NCBI RefSeq assembly: GCF_936927845.1
Contig: NZ_CAKZHV010000069.1
Coordinates: 102,497-166,496 of the forward strand
Direction: 5' to 3'
DNA: 64,000 bases
Source: an uncultured Sphingomonas sp.
GTDB taxonomy: Bacteria; Pseudomonadota; Alphaproteobacteria; Sphingomonadales; Sphingomonadaceae
The notes beneath the pieces are model-generated. The model was not told where the DNA came from and did no database searches. It was given only the letters and a program-made list of their open reading frames with translations. A program made the position numbers and the translations under genes. Numbering within the stretch: the first letter of the stretch is position 1; every line of letters starts with the position of its first letter. This document shows positions 10,017-20,839 of this stretch, piece after piece.

Positions 10017-10469
10017 ATGACGCTTGCTCCCACCCATCTCGGCCAGTCGGTGCCGCTTCCCACCTCGCCTGAAGAAGCCGTGCTCGACTATGTGCCCAAC
10101 CCGCGCGCGCACCAGACCTATCTGATCCGCTTCACCCAGCCCGAGTTCACCTCGCTGTGCCCGGTGACGAGCCAGCCCGATTTCGCGCATCTGGTGATCG
10201 ACTACGTGCCCGACGAGACGATCGTCGAGTCGAAGTCGTTGAAGCTGTTCCTCGGTAGTTTCCGCAACCACAACGCCTTTCACGAGGATTGCACCGTCGG
10301 CATCGGCGAGCGGCTGTTCCGCGAGATGCGCCCGCGCTGGCTGCGCATCGGCGGCTATTGGTACCCGCGCGGCGGCATGCCGATCGACGTGTTCTGGCAG
10401 TCGGGCACTCCGCCGGAAGGGTTATGGCTGCCCGATCAAGGAGTTCCGGGTTACCGCGGGCGCGGTTGA
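10017..10469 (+). CDS. queF: NADPH-dependent 7-cyano-7-deazaguanine reductase (QueF, short type)
   Basis: QueF reduces preQ0 to preQ1 in queuosine synthesis. At 150 residues it is the unimodular (type I) form. The catalytic cysteine is in FTSLCPVTSQPDF, and the family block ESKSLKLFLGSFRNHNAFHE with a downstream aspartate follows. The ATG at 10017 is preferred over the GTG at 9981, because family members begin shortly before the PTSPEEAVLDYVPNP segment. It is divergent from ileS. Confidence 0.94.
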   Translation: MTLAPTHLGQSVPLPTSPEEAVLDYVPNPRAHQTYLIRFTQPEFTSLCPVTSQPDFAHLVIDYVPDETIVESKSLKLFLGSFRNHNAFHEDCTVGIGERLFREMRPRWLRIGGYWYPRGGMPIDVFWQSGTPPEGLWLPDQGVPGYRGRG

Positions 10470-10597
10470 TCCACGTTACTAGTGCAAGATCATGCTGCAT
10501 TGCAGTACATCGCAATGCAACCAAAGCCCCGACGACCCGTTGATGATGCCAAGCGGCGGTCCGTTATGACGGCTGCGGGATCAGCAAAGGTAGAAGG

Positions 10598-12871
10598 ATG
10601 AAGCAGTCGGTCGAGCCGGGCGCGGTCAAGCATATCGCCCTGATCGGGAATTTCCTGCCGCGCAAGTGCGGCATCGCCACGTTCACGACCGACACGTACG
10701 AAGCACTGCGAAAGCGTTACCCCGACCTCCAGGTCGACGTGTACGCGATGGACGATCACCCGGGACGCTACGATTACCCCGAAGCTGTCACCGCCGCGAT
10801 CCCGCAGCACGACCGCGCCGCCTATATCGCGACCGCGCGTGCGATCGAGGCGAGCGGCGCGCAAGCGCTATGGGTACAGCACGAATACGGTATCTTCGGC
10901 GGTGACGCGGGCGCCCACATCCTCGAATTGATCGACCGCACCACGGTGCCCTTGATCGTCACACTGCACACCGTGCTCGAAAAGCCCAGCGCGCAGGAGC
11001 GTGCGGTGCTTGAAGGACTGCTGCGCCGCGCTGCCAAGGTCATCGTCATGGCCGAGCGCGGGCGCGACATCCTGCAGCGCCTCTATGGCGCCAACCCCGC
11101 GTCGATCGCAGTTATTCCGCACGGAGTCCCCGATCGCACGTTCGTCTCGCCCGATGCGTTCAAGGCGCGCTTTGGCTGGCAGGGAAAGCGCATCATCCTG
11201 ACGTTCGGGCTGCTCAGCCCGGGCAAGGGGATCGAAACGGTAATTGAGGCGATGCCTGCGATCGTCGGCAAACATCCCGATGCGGTTTATGTCGTGCTCG
11301 GCGCGACGCACCCCAGCCTCGTCGCGCACGAGGGTGAGGCGTATCGCGACCGGTTAAAGGCGCTCGCCGCCGAACTGGGCGTCGATCACAACGTCGCCTT
11401 CATCGACGCCTTCGTCGATCACGACGATCTGATCGATTACCTCCAGGCCGCCGACATCTACGCGACGCCGTACCTCAACCCCGCACAGATCACGAGCGGC
11501 ACGCTCTCCTACGCGGTCGGCGTCGGCAAGGCGGTGGTGTCCACGCCCTATGTTCACGCGACCGAGATCCTGGCCGATGGTCACGGCGTTCTGGTCGATT
11601 TCAAGGATGTCGCCGCGTTCGCGCGCGAGATCAACGATCTGCTCGGCAGCGAGCGCAACCTGGGCAGACTCTCGCAGCGCGCCTATGCACGGGGGCGCAC
11701 GATGATCTGGCCCGCCGTCGCGGAGAAGGCCATGAACGAAGTCGCACGCAGCATCGGCGCACAGCCCAAACGCCTGTCCGCAGGCGCGGCGCCTGCCCCA
11801 AAGGTGTTACCTCCCGACCTCGCCGCCGTTGAACGGATGAGCGATTCGACGGGCATGCTCCAGCACTCGATCTTCTCGATCCCCGATCGCCGTCACGGCT
11901 ATTGCATCGATGACAATGCACGCGCGCTCATCCTCATGAGCCAGATGGCCGACGTCGACCCGATCGTGCGCGACAAGTGGATCACGATCTACGCGTCGTT
12001 CGTGCAATACGCCTGGAACCCCGATCGCCGTCGCTTCCGCAATTTCATGAACTTCGACCGGACCTGGTGCGAGGACGTGGGGTCTGAGGACTCGAACGGC
12101 CGCACGCTCTGGGCGCTCGGCGTGACCGCTCGCGACGCGGCCGAGCCCAAGCACCGCGATTGGGCAACCGCGATGTTCGACATGACGGCGAGCCTCGCCT
12201 TCGATCTCGGCAGCCCGCGCGCGCAATCCTTCGCGATGCTGGGCGCCGCCGCGATGCTGGAAGCCTCGCCCAACCACCCGCTCGCGATCGAGATACTGGA
12301 GCGCTTCCCCGATCAGCATCTGGCGTTGCTCGATGCGGCGCGTCGCCCCGAATGGGGCTGGTTCGAGATCGTGCTGGCTTATGACAATGCGCGCCTGCCC
12401 GAAGGGCTGATCCGCGCGGGCAAGGCGCTCGGGCGGCAGGATCTGATCGATTGCGGGATCGAGACGCTGACCTGGATCATGTCCAAACAGACATCACCGG
12501 AAGGGCATTTCCGCGCCGTGGGCTCGGAAAGCTTCGGCCGCGTCTATGCCGAGCCGTTACCGTACGACCAGCAGCCGCTGGAAGCGCAGGCGACCGTCGA
12601 GGCATGTGCCGCGGCGTTTGACGCGACCGGCGATCGCCGCTGGCTCGCCGAGGCGACGCGCGCGTACCATTGGTTCCTGGGTGCCAACGACCTCGACCTG
12701 CCGCTCGCGACCGCCAAGGATGGTGGCTGTTTCGACGGATTGATGCCTGCCGGGCTCAACCGCAACCAGGGTGCCGAGAGCATTCTCGCGCTGCAATTGG
12801 CGAGTTGCGCGATTTCGGGGCTTTCAAAGCGGGCCGCAGGCGTGGCAGGGAAGACGCGCGTCGCCGCATGA
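10598..12871 (+). CDS. GT4-type glycosyltransferase with C-terminal alpha-helical barrel-like domain
   Basis: The 757-residue protein has two parts. Residues 1-390 are a GT-B glycosyltransferase of family 4 type: IALIGNFLPRKCGIATF at the N-terminus, a nucleotide-sugar region with FGLLSPGKGIETVIEAMP, and the donor-site segment PYLNPAQITSGTLSYAVGVGKAVVSTPY. Residues 405-750 look like an alpha/alpha barrel related to carbohydrate-active proteins (HGYCIDDNARALI, WCEDVGSEDSNGRTLWALG, EWGWFEIVLAYDNARLPEGLI). The stop is 53 bases before a GH130 gene, suggesting one operon that builds or remodels a mannose-containing glycoside. A start at 10598 follows gtagaagg. The substrate is unknown. Confidence 0.82.
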   Translation: MKQSVEPGAVKHIALIGNFLPRKCGIATFTTDTYEALRKRYPDLQVDVYAMDDHPGRYDYPEAVTAAIPQHDRAAYIATARAIEASGAQALWVQHEYGIFGGDAGAHILELIDRTTVPLIVTLHTVLEKPSAQERAVLEGLLRRAAKVIVMAERGRDILQRLYGANPASIAVIPHGVPDRTFVSPDAFKARFGWQGKRIILTFGLLSPGKGIETVIEAMPAIVGKHPDAVYVVLGATHPSLVAHEGEAYRDRLKALAAELGVDHNVAFIDAFVDHDDLIDYLQAADIYATPYLNPAQITSGTLSYAVGVGKAVVSTPYVHATEILADGHGVLVDFKDVAAFAREINDLLGSERNLGRLSQRAYARGRTMIWPAVAEKAMNEVARSIGAQPKRLSAGAAPAPKVLPPDLAAVERMSDSTGMLQHSIFSIPDRRHGYCIDDNARALILMSQMADVDPIVRDKWITIYASFVQYAWNPDRRRFRNFMNFDRTWCEDVGSEDSNGRTLWALGVTARDAAEPKHRDWATAMFDMTASLAFDLGSPRAQSFAMLGAAAMLEASPNHPLAIEILERFPDQHLALLDAARRPEWGWFEIVLAYDNARLPEGLIRAGKALGRQDLIDCGIETLTWIMSKQTSPEGHFRAVGSESFGRVYAEPLPYDQQPLEAQATVEACAAAFDATGDRRWLAEATRAYHWFLGANDLDLPLATAKDGGCFDGLMPAGLNRNQGAESILALQLASCAISGLSKRAAGVAGKTRVAA

Positions 12872-12924
12872 TCCATGATGCGGTGCGCATCGCACAGACG
12901 AGTTAATCGCGAGGCGTATTCCCG

Positions 12925-14205
12925 TTGGACCTGTTCAATCACCGGCTGCGCCTGCACGCCGACCCGTCGCGCGTCGTGGTGAGGCCGTTTCACATCGGTT
13001 GGCTCGCCAATGGCAGCGGGATCAGCCGGTCACAGCGGCTGATCAACGAAGTGCTCGAGATGGATGCGCAGCAGACGCGCGACCAGCTCGAACTCGTGCT
13101 CAAGGATTTCGAGGCGCGTCACTGGCAGACGCGGCGCGTGTTCATGACGCGCTATGACGAGATCGCCTCGGCACACGGGCTCGACGGCAGCCAGATCGAT
13201 GACGAGAAGCGCCAGTTGATCGGTGCGTATTTCTGTCACGAATATAGCTATGCCGCCGCCGCGCTGATGAACCCCAGCGCTGTGCCGCACCCCGATCAGT
13301 CTGGCATGTCGCCGGGGTCGCAGCGCATCCTGATGTCGCTGCGTTCGGTGGGCGAGGGGCATATCTCTTCCGTCGCCTTCCGCGAAGGCATCATCGGCGA
13401 GGACAACGAGCTGAAGCTCGCGCCCGAGCCACCGTTCGCCACTGCCGCCGACGCGGTCGGCAGTGATGAGGAGGAGGTGCCGGTCGGCCCCGTCACCGTT
13501 TATCGCCACCGCGACAGCACGCTGTCGGGCACCGTTATCTTTCCGATCACCGACGCGCAGTCGAAGGGGCTGGAGGACCTGCGCCTCGTCCACTTCACGC
13601 ACGACGACGGCGAGGTCGAGTGGCTCGGCACCTACACCGCGTATAACGGCGCGACGATCCAGTCCGAGCTGTTACGCACGCGCGACTTTCGCGCGTTCGA
13701 CCTGGTGCCGATGACGGGCACCGCCGCGCGCAACAAGGGCATCGCGCTTTTCCCGCGCAAGGTCGGCGGACGCTATTTGTCGATCGGACGCCAGGATGGT
13801 GAGAACCTGTACCTGCTCGCGACCGATGACCTGACGCACTGGGACGACGGTCAGCTGATCCTCAAGCCCGAGTATCCGTGGGAGTTCGTGCAGATCGGCA
13901 ATTGCGGCCCGCCGATCGAGATCGACGAAGGCTGGCTGCTGCTGACGCACGGCGTCGGCGCGATGCGCAAATATTCGATCGGCGCGGCGCTGCTCGACAA
14001 GAACGATCCGTCCAAGGTGATCGGCCGCACCGCGAAACCGATCCTCGCCGCTGCCGACCAGGATCGCGAAGGCTATGTCCCCAATGTCGTCTACACCTGC
14101 GGCGCGATGCGGCACGGGGACAAATTGTTCATGCCTTACGGCATCGCCGACAGCTCGGTCGGGTTCGCCTTCGTCGAGATCGCGGAGTTGCTGAAAGCGA
14201 TGTGA
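12925..14205 (+). CDS. GH130 family mannoside phosphorylase or beta-1,2-mannosidase
   Basis: The 426-residue protein belongs to GH130, whose members act on beta-mannosides by phosphorolysis or hydrolysis. The last 250 residues show the five-bladed propeller signatures: GTVIFPITDAQSKGLEDLRLV, WLGTYTAYNGATIQSELL, NKGIALFPRKVGGRY, IGNCGPPIEIDEGWLLLTHGVG and VPNVVYTCGA. About 180 N-terminal residues precede the propeller, longer than classic mannosylglucose phosphorylases. The start is a TTG with gaggcg about 9 bases upstream. Which reaction it catalyses depends on phosphate-binding residues I cannot assign safely. It follows the GT4 fusion and ends at a strong hairpin. Confidence 0.85.
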   Translation: MDLFNHRLRLHADPSRVVVRPFHIGWLANGSGISRSQRLINEVLEMDAQQTRDQLELVLKDFEARHWQTRRVFMTRYDEIASAHGLDGSQIDDEKRQLIGAYFCHEYSYAAAALMNPSAVPHPDQSGMSPGSQRILMSLRSVGEGHISSVAFREGIIGEDNELKLAPEPPFATAADAVGSDEEEVPVGPVTVYRHRDSTLSGTVIFPITDAQSKGLEDLRLVHFTHDDGEVEWLGTYTAYNGATIQSELLRTRDFRAFDLVPMTGTAARNKGIALFPRKVGGRYLSIGRQDGENLYLLATDDLTHWDDGQLILKPEYPWEFVQIGNCGPPIEIDEGWLLLTHGVGAMRKYSIGAALLDKNDPSKVIGRTAKPILAAADQDREGYVPNVVYTCGAMRHGDKLFMPYGIADSSVGFAFVEIAELLKAM

Positions 14206-14211
14206 GGCGCA

Positions 14212-14237
14212 CGGCCCCCCCGGACCGGGTGGGGCCG
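14212..14237 (+). terminator. Hairpin downstream of the GH130 gene
   Basis: Six bases after the GH130 stop, cggcccc and ggggccg enclose an inner ccc/ggg stem with a ggacc loop. This makes a strong GC-rich hairpin without a U tract. It lies between genes ending towards each other, as expected for a terminator, but the missing U run leaves this uncertain. Confidence 0.5.
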
Positions 14238-14287
14238 CAGCGCCACTGGCGGGCGGCGTTCGTGGCGCGCCCATGCTCGCCGCTCGT

Positions 14288-15069
14288 TCAGAACACCGTG
14301 TACCCGCCGTCGATCACCAGCGAGTCGCCGGTGTGGAACCGTGACGCGTCGCTTGCCAGATAGACGGCGACGCCGCCGAAGTCGGCCGGCTCGCCCCAGC
14401 GACGCGCGGGCACGCGCGCGATGACCCGCTCGTTGAACTTCTGGTTGTCCTGCAGCGCCCCGGTCATGTCCGAGCGGACCCATCCCGGCAACACAGCATT
14501 CGCCCGCACGCCGTAGCGAGCATATTCCACCGCGATCGCGCGAATGATCGGCAGTACCGCTCCCTTAGTTGCGGCATAGGCCTGATTGCGCGGCGCGCCG
14601 TGGATGGCGCTGGTCGAGGAGGTGACGATCATCGATCCGCCCGCGTCCCCTGCCTCGGCGCGCGCGCGCATGTGCCGTGCAGCGGCGCGCAACGTCCAGA
14701 ACACGCCGTCCAGATTGACCGCCAACACGCGTCGCCAGGTTTCGGTCGAGAGCTGGTCGAACGAGGGCGCGCTCAGCCCCATCCCCGCATTGGCCGCGAC
14801 GAAGTCCAGCCGCTCATGCGGGTGACCACCTCGGCGATGCCAGCATCCACCGCCTCCTCATCGGTCACGTCAACGGCGGCCACCGCCACGCGGCGGCCGT
14901 GTGCGGCGAGCTGCGCCTCGGCTGCGGCATTCTTCGCCGGATTGTTGCCCCAGATGACGACGTCAGCACCCGCTTGCGCCAGCGCATCGGCCATGCCCAA
15001 TCCGATCCCGCCGTTGCCGCCGGTGATCAGCGCAACCTTTCCCGTCAGGTCAAAGGGGGCGTACGCCAT
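14288..15069 (-). pseudogene. Short-chain dehydrogenase/reductase, split by one frameshift
   Basis: Two adjacent reading frames together make one normal SDR of about 260 residues. The first (15069 down to about 14814) holds the cofactor motif TGGNGGIG and runs to EVVTRM. The second continues with RLDFVAANAGMGLS, the active-site YAATK, and the C-terminal DGGYTVF. Reading through needs one extra base near 14811-14814 (a one-base deletion after ATG AG on the minus strand). All other family residues are intact, so this is either a very recent mutation or a sequencing error. It is followed downstream by the convergent GH130 gene. Confidence 0.8.
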
Positions 15070-15132
15070 CGATGCTCTCCCGCTTGTTCGTAGGGCAGGA
15101 GCCTAGTCGAACACGCGTCCGGTGCAATCGGC

Positions 15133-15987
15133 CTAGCCGCGCATGGTGTAGTCTGCCAACACGCTCCAGTCGCGCGTTTCCAGTCCGGCGTCGATCGCGC
15201 GTTCCATCTGCCCGCGCACGGCGTCGAGCATCGGCAGCGTGCGGCCCGAGGCCTCGCCCGCCGCGGTTGCGAGCCGCAGATCCTTCAATCCCAGCGTCAT
15301 GACGAACCCGGGCTCGTAATCCTCGGCGACGATCTTGCCGCCATAGGTGTGGAACGCCGGACATCCGAACAGCGTGCCGGTCGCGATTTCGAGGAAGTCG
15401 GCGCGTGACAATCCGTGCGCCTCGGTCAGCGTCATCGCCTCGCCCAATGCCTCGATCGTCATCGCGATCAGCATGTTGCCCGCGACCTTGGCGGCGTTTG
15501 CTTGGCTCGGCTCCTCGCCCAGCACGAAGGTACGCTGCCCGATCGCGTCGAGCAGCGGGCGCACCCGCGCTACCGCGTCTTGCTTGCCCGCCGCGACGAC
15601 GTTGAGCTTGGCCGCCGCGGCCGCATCGGGGCGCCCGAACACGGGTGCGGAGACGTAGCCGAGCCCGGCCGCCTCGTGCGCAGCGGCCAGTTCGCGTGCG
15701 AAGTCGACCGCGATCGTCGCGCTCACCACATGCACCAGCCCGCGACGCGCCTTGGCAAGCAGGCCGGCGTCGAGCACGACCTGCCGGATCGCCGCGTCGT
15801 CTGCGAGCATCGTGAACACGACCTCGCTCTCGAACGCTTCTGCCGCCTCGCCGAGCAGTTCGACGCCCGGCAGTTCGGCCGCGTCGACAAGGGAGCGGTT
15901 CCAAGCACGCACGTAATGCCCGGCTGCTGCCAGGTTCCGAGCCATGCCGGTGCCCATCCGGCCCAAACCGATGAAACCGATGTCCAT
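15133..15987 (-). CDS. NAD(P)-dependent dehydrogenase of the 3-hydroxyisobutyrate dehydrogenase family
   Basis: The 284-residue beta-hydroxyacid dehydrogenase begins with the Rossmann signature IGFIGLGRMGTGMARNL. It has the substrate-binding region APVFGRPDAAAA and the catalytic-lysine helix AAKVAGNMLIAM. Typical substrates are 3-hydroxyisobutyrate, tartronate semialdehyde or related short acids and imines; the exact one is not determinable. It lies 63 bases upstream of the frameshifted SDR on the same strand, so the two may be co-transcribed. Confidence 0.88.
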   Translation of the reverse strand: MDIGFIGLGRMGTGMARNLAAAGHYVRAWNRSLVDAAELPGVELLGEAAEAFESEVVFTMLADDAAIRQVVLDAGLLAKARRGLVHVVSATIAVDFARELAAAHEAAGLGYVSAPVFGRPDAAAAAKLNVVAAGKQDAVARVRPLLDAIGQRTFVLGEEPSQANAAKVAGNMLIAMTIEALGEAMTLTEAHGLSRADFLEIATGTLFGCPAFHTYGGKIVAEDYEPGFVMTLGLKDLRLATAAGEASGRTLPMLDAVRGQMERAIDAGLETRDWSVLADYTMRG

Positions 15988-16047
15988 GTCCGTGTTCCTA
16001 CGCTTTCTACTCTGATCAGCGCGAACGCCTGGGGGTCGCCGCGGGTT

Positions 16048-17158
16048 CTACGGGCCACCGGTTTCAACCACCGCTCCAGCGTCGCGCGATGCACCGGGGA
16101 GCCGCGGTGCGAGCAGGTGCCACGCGATCAGCACGGGCTCGAGCACCGCTAGCCCGACCGCAATCCCCGTGAGCCGCGCCAGCGCGGGCGCGACCGCCAC
16201 ATCCTCGATCCGGTCGGGGACCAGCGTCACCAATACCGCGAGCACGAACTGTGTGCCGACGTAGCTGCGCATGCGCCAGCCGTTCTCCGCCAACCGGCCG
16301 GCCGCTACTCCCAGCGCTACCGCCAGCAACAGCATGCCGGCCGAGACGTGGAGCAGCAGCACCGCGCCCGCATAGTCCGCACCCGCGACGCAGCCGAGCA
16401 CGCGCTGTCCCAACCGCGCCGACACCGGCCGCAGCCCGCCCGCGGTCAGCCCCGCCAACGGCACCATCATGACCGCCAGGATCGTCACCGCTCCCTGCGC
16501 GATCTCGGGCACGTCCACGATCTGCGCGATCCACGGCAGCAGCGCGACGGCGACGCTGCCCTGTGCCGCGTGCCGCCATGCGTCGGGCTGCCACGGTTGG
16601 CGCACGGCCCGCGGTGCCGCGGCGGCGGGCCACCAGCGCCTGAACGTCAACGTCGAGACGAGGCTGACCAGTACGCAGGCGAGCGTGCCGACCGCCACCT
16701 CCAGCACGCGCGTCGCGACCAGCGCGCAGCGCAGCGCCGGGATGCTCGGCGGCGTCGAGCACGATCATCGCGAAGGTGAGCGCCACGAACAGCCACGCAT
16801 AGGCGCGCTTGGCGGTCAGCGCGGCGTAGAGCGTCGGGAGCGTGACCGTGACCAGCACCAGCGACATCGCGGCCGCTCCTCGCGTCGCCCAAGGCACCAG
16901 TGCGAGTGCGAGTGTGGCGCCAACACCGGTACCGACGATGCGCAAGAGCCCGCGCAGCATCGTCTCCGACACGTGCCCGCGCATGACCATATAGCCCGAG
17001 AACGCCGCCCAGCTGACGTTGCGCGCGCCGGTCCAATGCGCCAGCGCGATCGCGAGCAGCACCGAGATGACGCACTCGATCGCATCGACCCGCCGCGCAT
17101 CGAGCGGCACGCGGGCGAGACGGGCCTTCACGCGCAAACGAGGGGCGGGTTGGCGCAC
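16048..17158 (-). pseudogene. FUSC-family (aromatic acid exporter-like) membrane protein, frameshifted
   Basis: Two frames together encode an inner-membrane protein of about 370 residues. The first (from a GTG at 17158) contains VISVLLAIALAHW, RNVSWAAFSGYMVMRGHVSETMLRG, and AYAWLFVALTFAMIVLDAAEHPG. The second resumes at LVATRVLEVAVGTLACVLVSLVSTL and has four more hydrophobic segments. The frames differ by one base near 16730-16745; the total of 1111 bases is one more than a multiple of three. FUSC proteins export aromatic carboxylic acids or similar compounds. Like the nearby SDR it carries a single frameshift, so sequencing error at GC-rich sites is a real alternative to gene decay. Confidence 0.72.
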
Positions 17159-17309
17159 ATGATGGACACAATCACCCGCGCCGCCACTCGATCCGGAGAG
17201 TGGCGAAGGCCTCTCTCGACGGTGACAAGGACGAGCGGAGCCCAGCACATACTATTTCTCCCGTCGGGGCGACAGGGAGGGCAATACGCCACGAGCCGTC
17301 CTCACCTGC

Positions 17310-17339
17310 GGGCGCCCTTTCTCGTCAAAGGAGGCGCCC
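17310..17339 (-). terminator. Bipartite hairpin downstream of gyrB
   Basis: The outer stem gggcgcc/ggcgccc (7 bp) and inner stem cttt/aaag enclose a six-base loop, with a 2-base bulge on one side. It lies 24 bases past the gyrB stop on the minus strand. No U tract follows, so the terminator role is inferred from position and stability only. Confidence 0.4.
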
Positions 17340-17363
17340 CTGGGAGCTAAACCAGCGCCCCTG

Positions 17364-19886
<2,523 letters not shown>

Positions 19887-19948
19887 GTAGGGATTTCGCG
19901 CCCGAAACGGAAGCGAAATGGCGCGTTGGCGCGGCCGGCAACCAAGCC

Positions 19949-19976
19949 GCTCCCACCCCTGACGCGGGGCGGGAGC
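19949..19976 (-). terminator. Hairpin downstream of the OmpA-family gene
   Basis: gctcccacccc (19949-19959) pairs with ggggcgggagc (19966-19976) in 10 of 11 positions around a 6-base loop. It starts 11 bases after the ompA-like stop on the minus strand and lies before gyrB. Position and stability fit an intrinsic terminator, though only a short, weakly T-rich stretch follows. Confidence 0.5.
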
Positions 19977-19986
19977 GCCGTGTCGA

Positions 19987-20760
19987 TCAGTAGCACGCGA
20001 ACTCGCTCGCGCGGCGCCCCAGCAGCGTCACCTCAACGCGGCGGTTCTGGCGCATGCCCGCCGCCGTCGCGTTGCTGGCGACCGGATCGCGCTCGCCGTG
20101 CCCGACGACCGAGAAGCGCGCGCGGGTTACGCCCATTTGGTCGAAGGCTGCGCGGACGCTCGCCGCACGCCGCTCTGACAGATCCTGATTATGCGCATCG
20201 GTGCCGCGCGAATCCGTGAAGCCGTCGATCGCGACGCGCACGCCCGGATTGTCGCGCAGATAGCCGGCCAGCGGGCGCAGTTTCTCGATCGCACCGGGAC
20301 GCAGCCGGTCGCTGTCGGTCGCGAACAGCACATCCTCCTGCAGCGTCAGCGTCGCGCCGCGCGGGGTCTGGCGAAAGCCGTAATCGTGCATCGCGCGGCG
20401 ATCCCATCGGCCCGGGCCGCCCGGCACCACGCGCGTTTCCTCGATCACGGTCACACGGTCGGCGGCGGGCCAGGCGTAGCGCGCGCGGTTCGGTCCGGCG
20501 AGGCGCAGGAACGCTTCGTTCGCGGCTTCTGCCTCGCGCGGCTGGACGCGGCCGTCGCGGTTGACGTCGAAGTTGCGCATGACGAACGCTTGGCCGCGCG
20601 GGGAGCGGCGCAGTTCGGGCACCAGCAGCCCGACGCCGGCCCCGACCAGACGGTAATCGCCGGGGCGGTAATCCCAGCGGCCCTGCGCCGATGCGGGCGC
20701 GATCGTGAGGGTGGTGGCGAGCGTCGCGGATGCGGCGACGAGAAGCGACAGATGTTTCAC
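19987..20760 (-). CDS. Secreted OmpA-family protein with an EF-hand-like loop
   Basis: The 257-residue envelope protein probably anchors to peptidoglycan. The GTG at 20760 is chosen because it follows an AGGAG site 8 bases away and gives the signal peptide MKHLSLLVAASATLATT through APASAQ. Residues of the mature N-terminus include DVNRDGRVQPRE, which fits an EF-hand calcium loop (DxNxDGxxxxxE). The C-terminal OmpA domain shows LFATDSDRLRPGA, IDGFTDSRGTDAHN, LSERRAASV and QNRRVEVTL, which contain the diaminopimelate-contacting Asp and Arg. Combining a calcium loop and an OmpA domain suggests calcium-dependent envelope attachment, which is inference. Confidence 0.88.
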   Translation of the reverse strand: MKHLSLLVAASATLATTLTIAPASAQGRWDYRPGDYRLVGAGVGLLVPELRRSPRGQAFVMRNFDVNRDGRVQPREAEAANEAFLRLAGPNRARYAWPAADRVTVIEETRVVPGGPGRWDRRAMHDYGFRQTPRGATLTLQEDVLFATDSDRLRPGAIEKLRPLAGYLRDNPGVRVAIDGFTDSRGTDAHNQDLSERRAASVRAAFDQMGVTRARFSVVGHGERDPVASNATAAGMRQNRRVEVTLLGRRASEFACY

Positions 20761-20839
20761 GCGTTCAACTCCTGAATAAACCCCCGGGCTCGCGAACGCG
20801 TATCGCGCCATTCGGTTTAACCTGGGTTGGCCGGAATCG

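Noticed and set aside
9933..10283. 117-codon N-terminal extension of ileS
   Set aside because: It is antisense to queF, lacks family similarity, and a normal IleRS start (MTDHPDTKRDW) is present at 9932.
16048..17158. Programmed frameshifting as explanation for the FUSC gene
   Set aside because: No slippery heptamer or downstream pseudoknot is evident; a plain indel or error is simpler.
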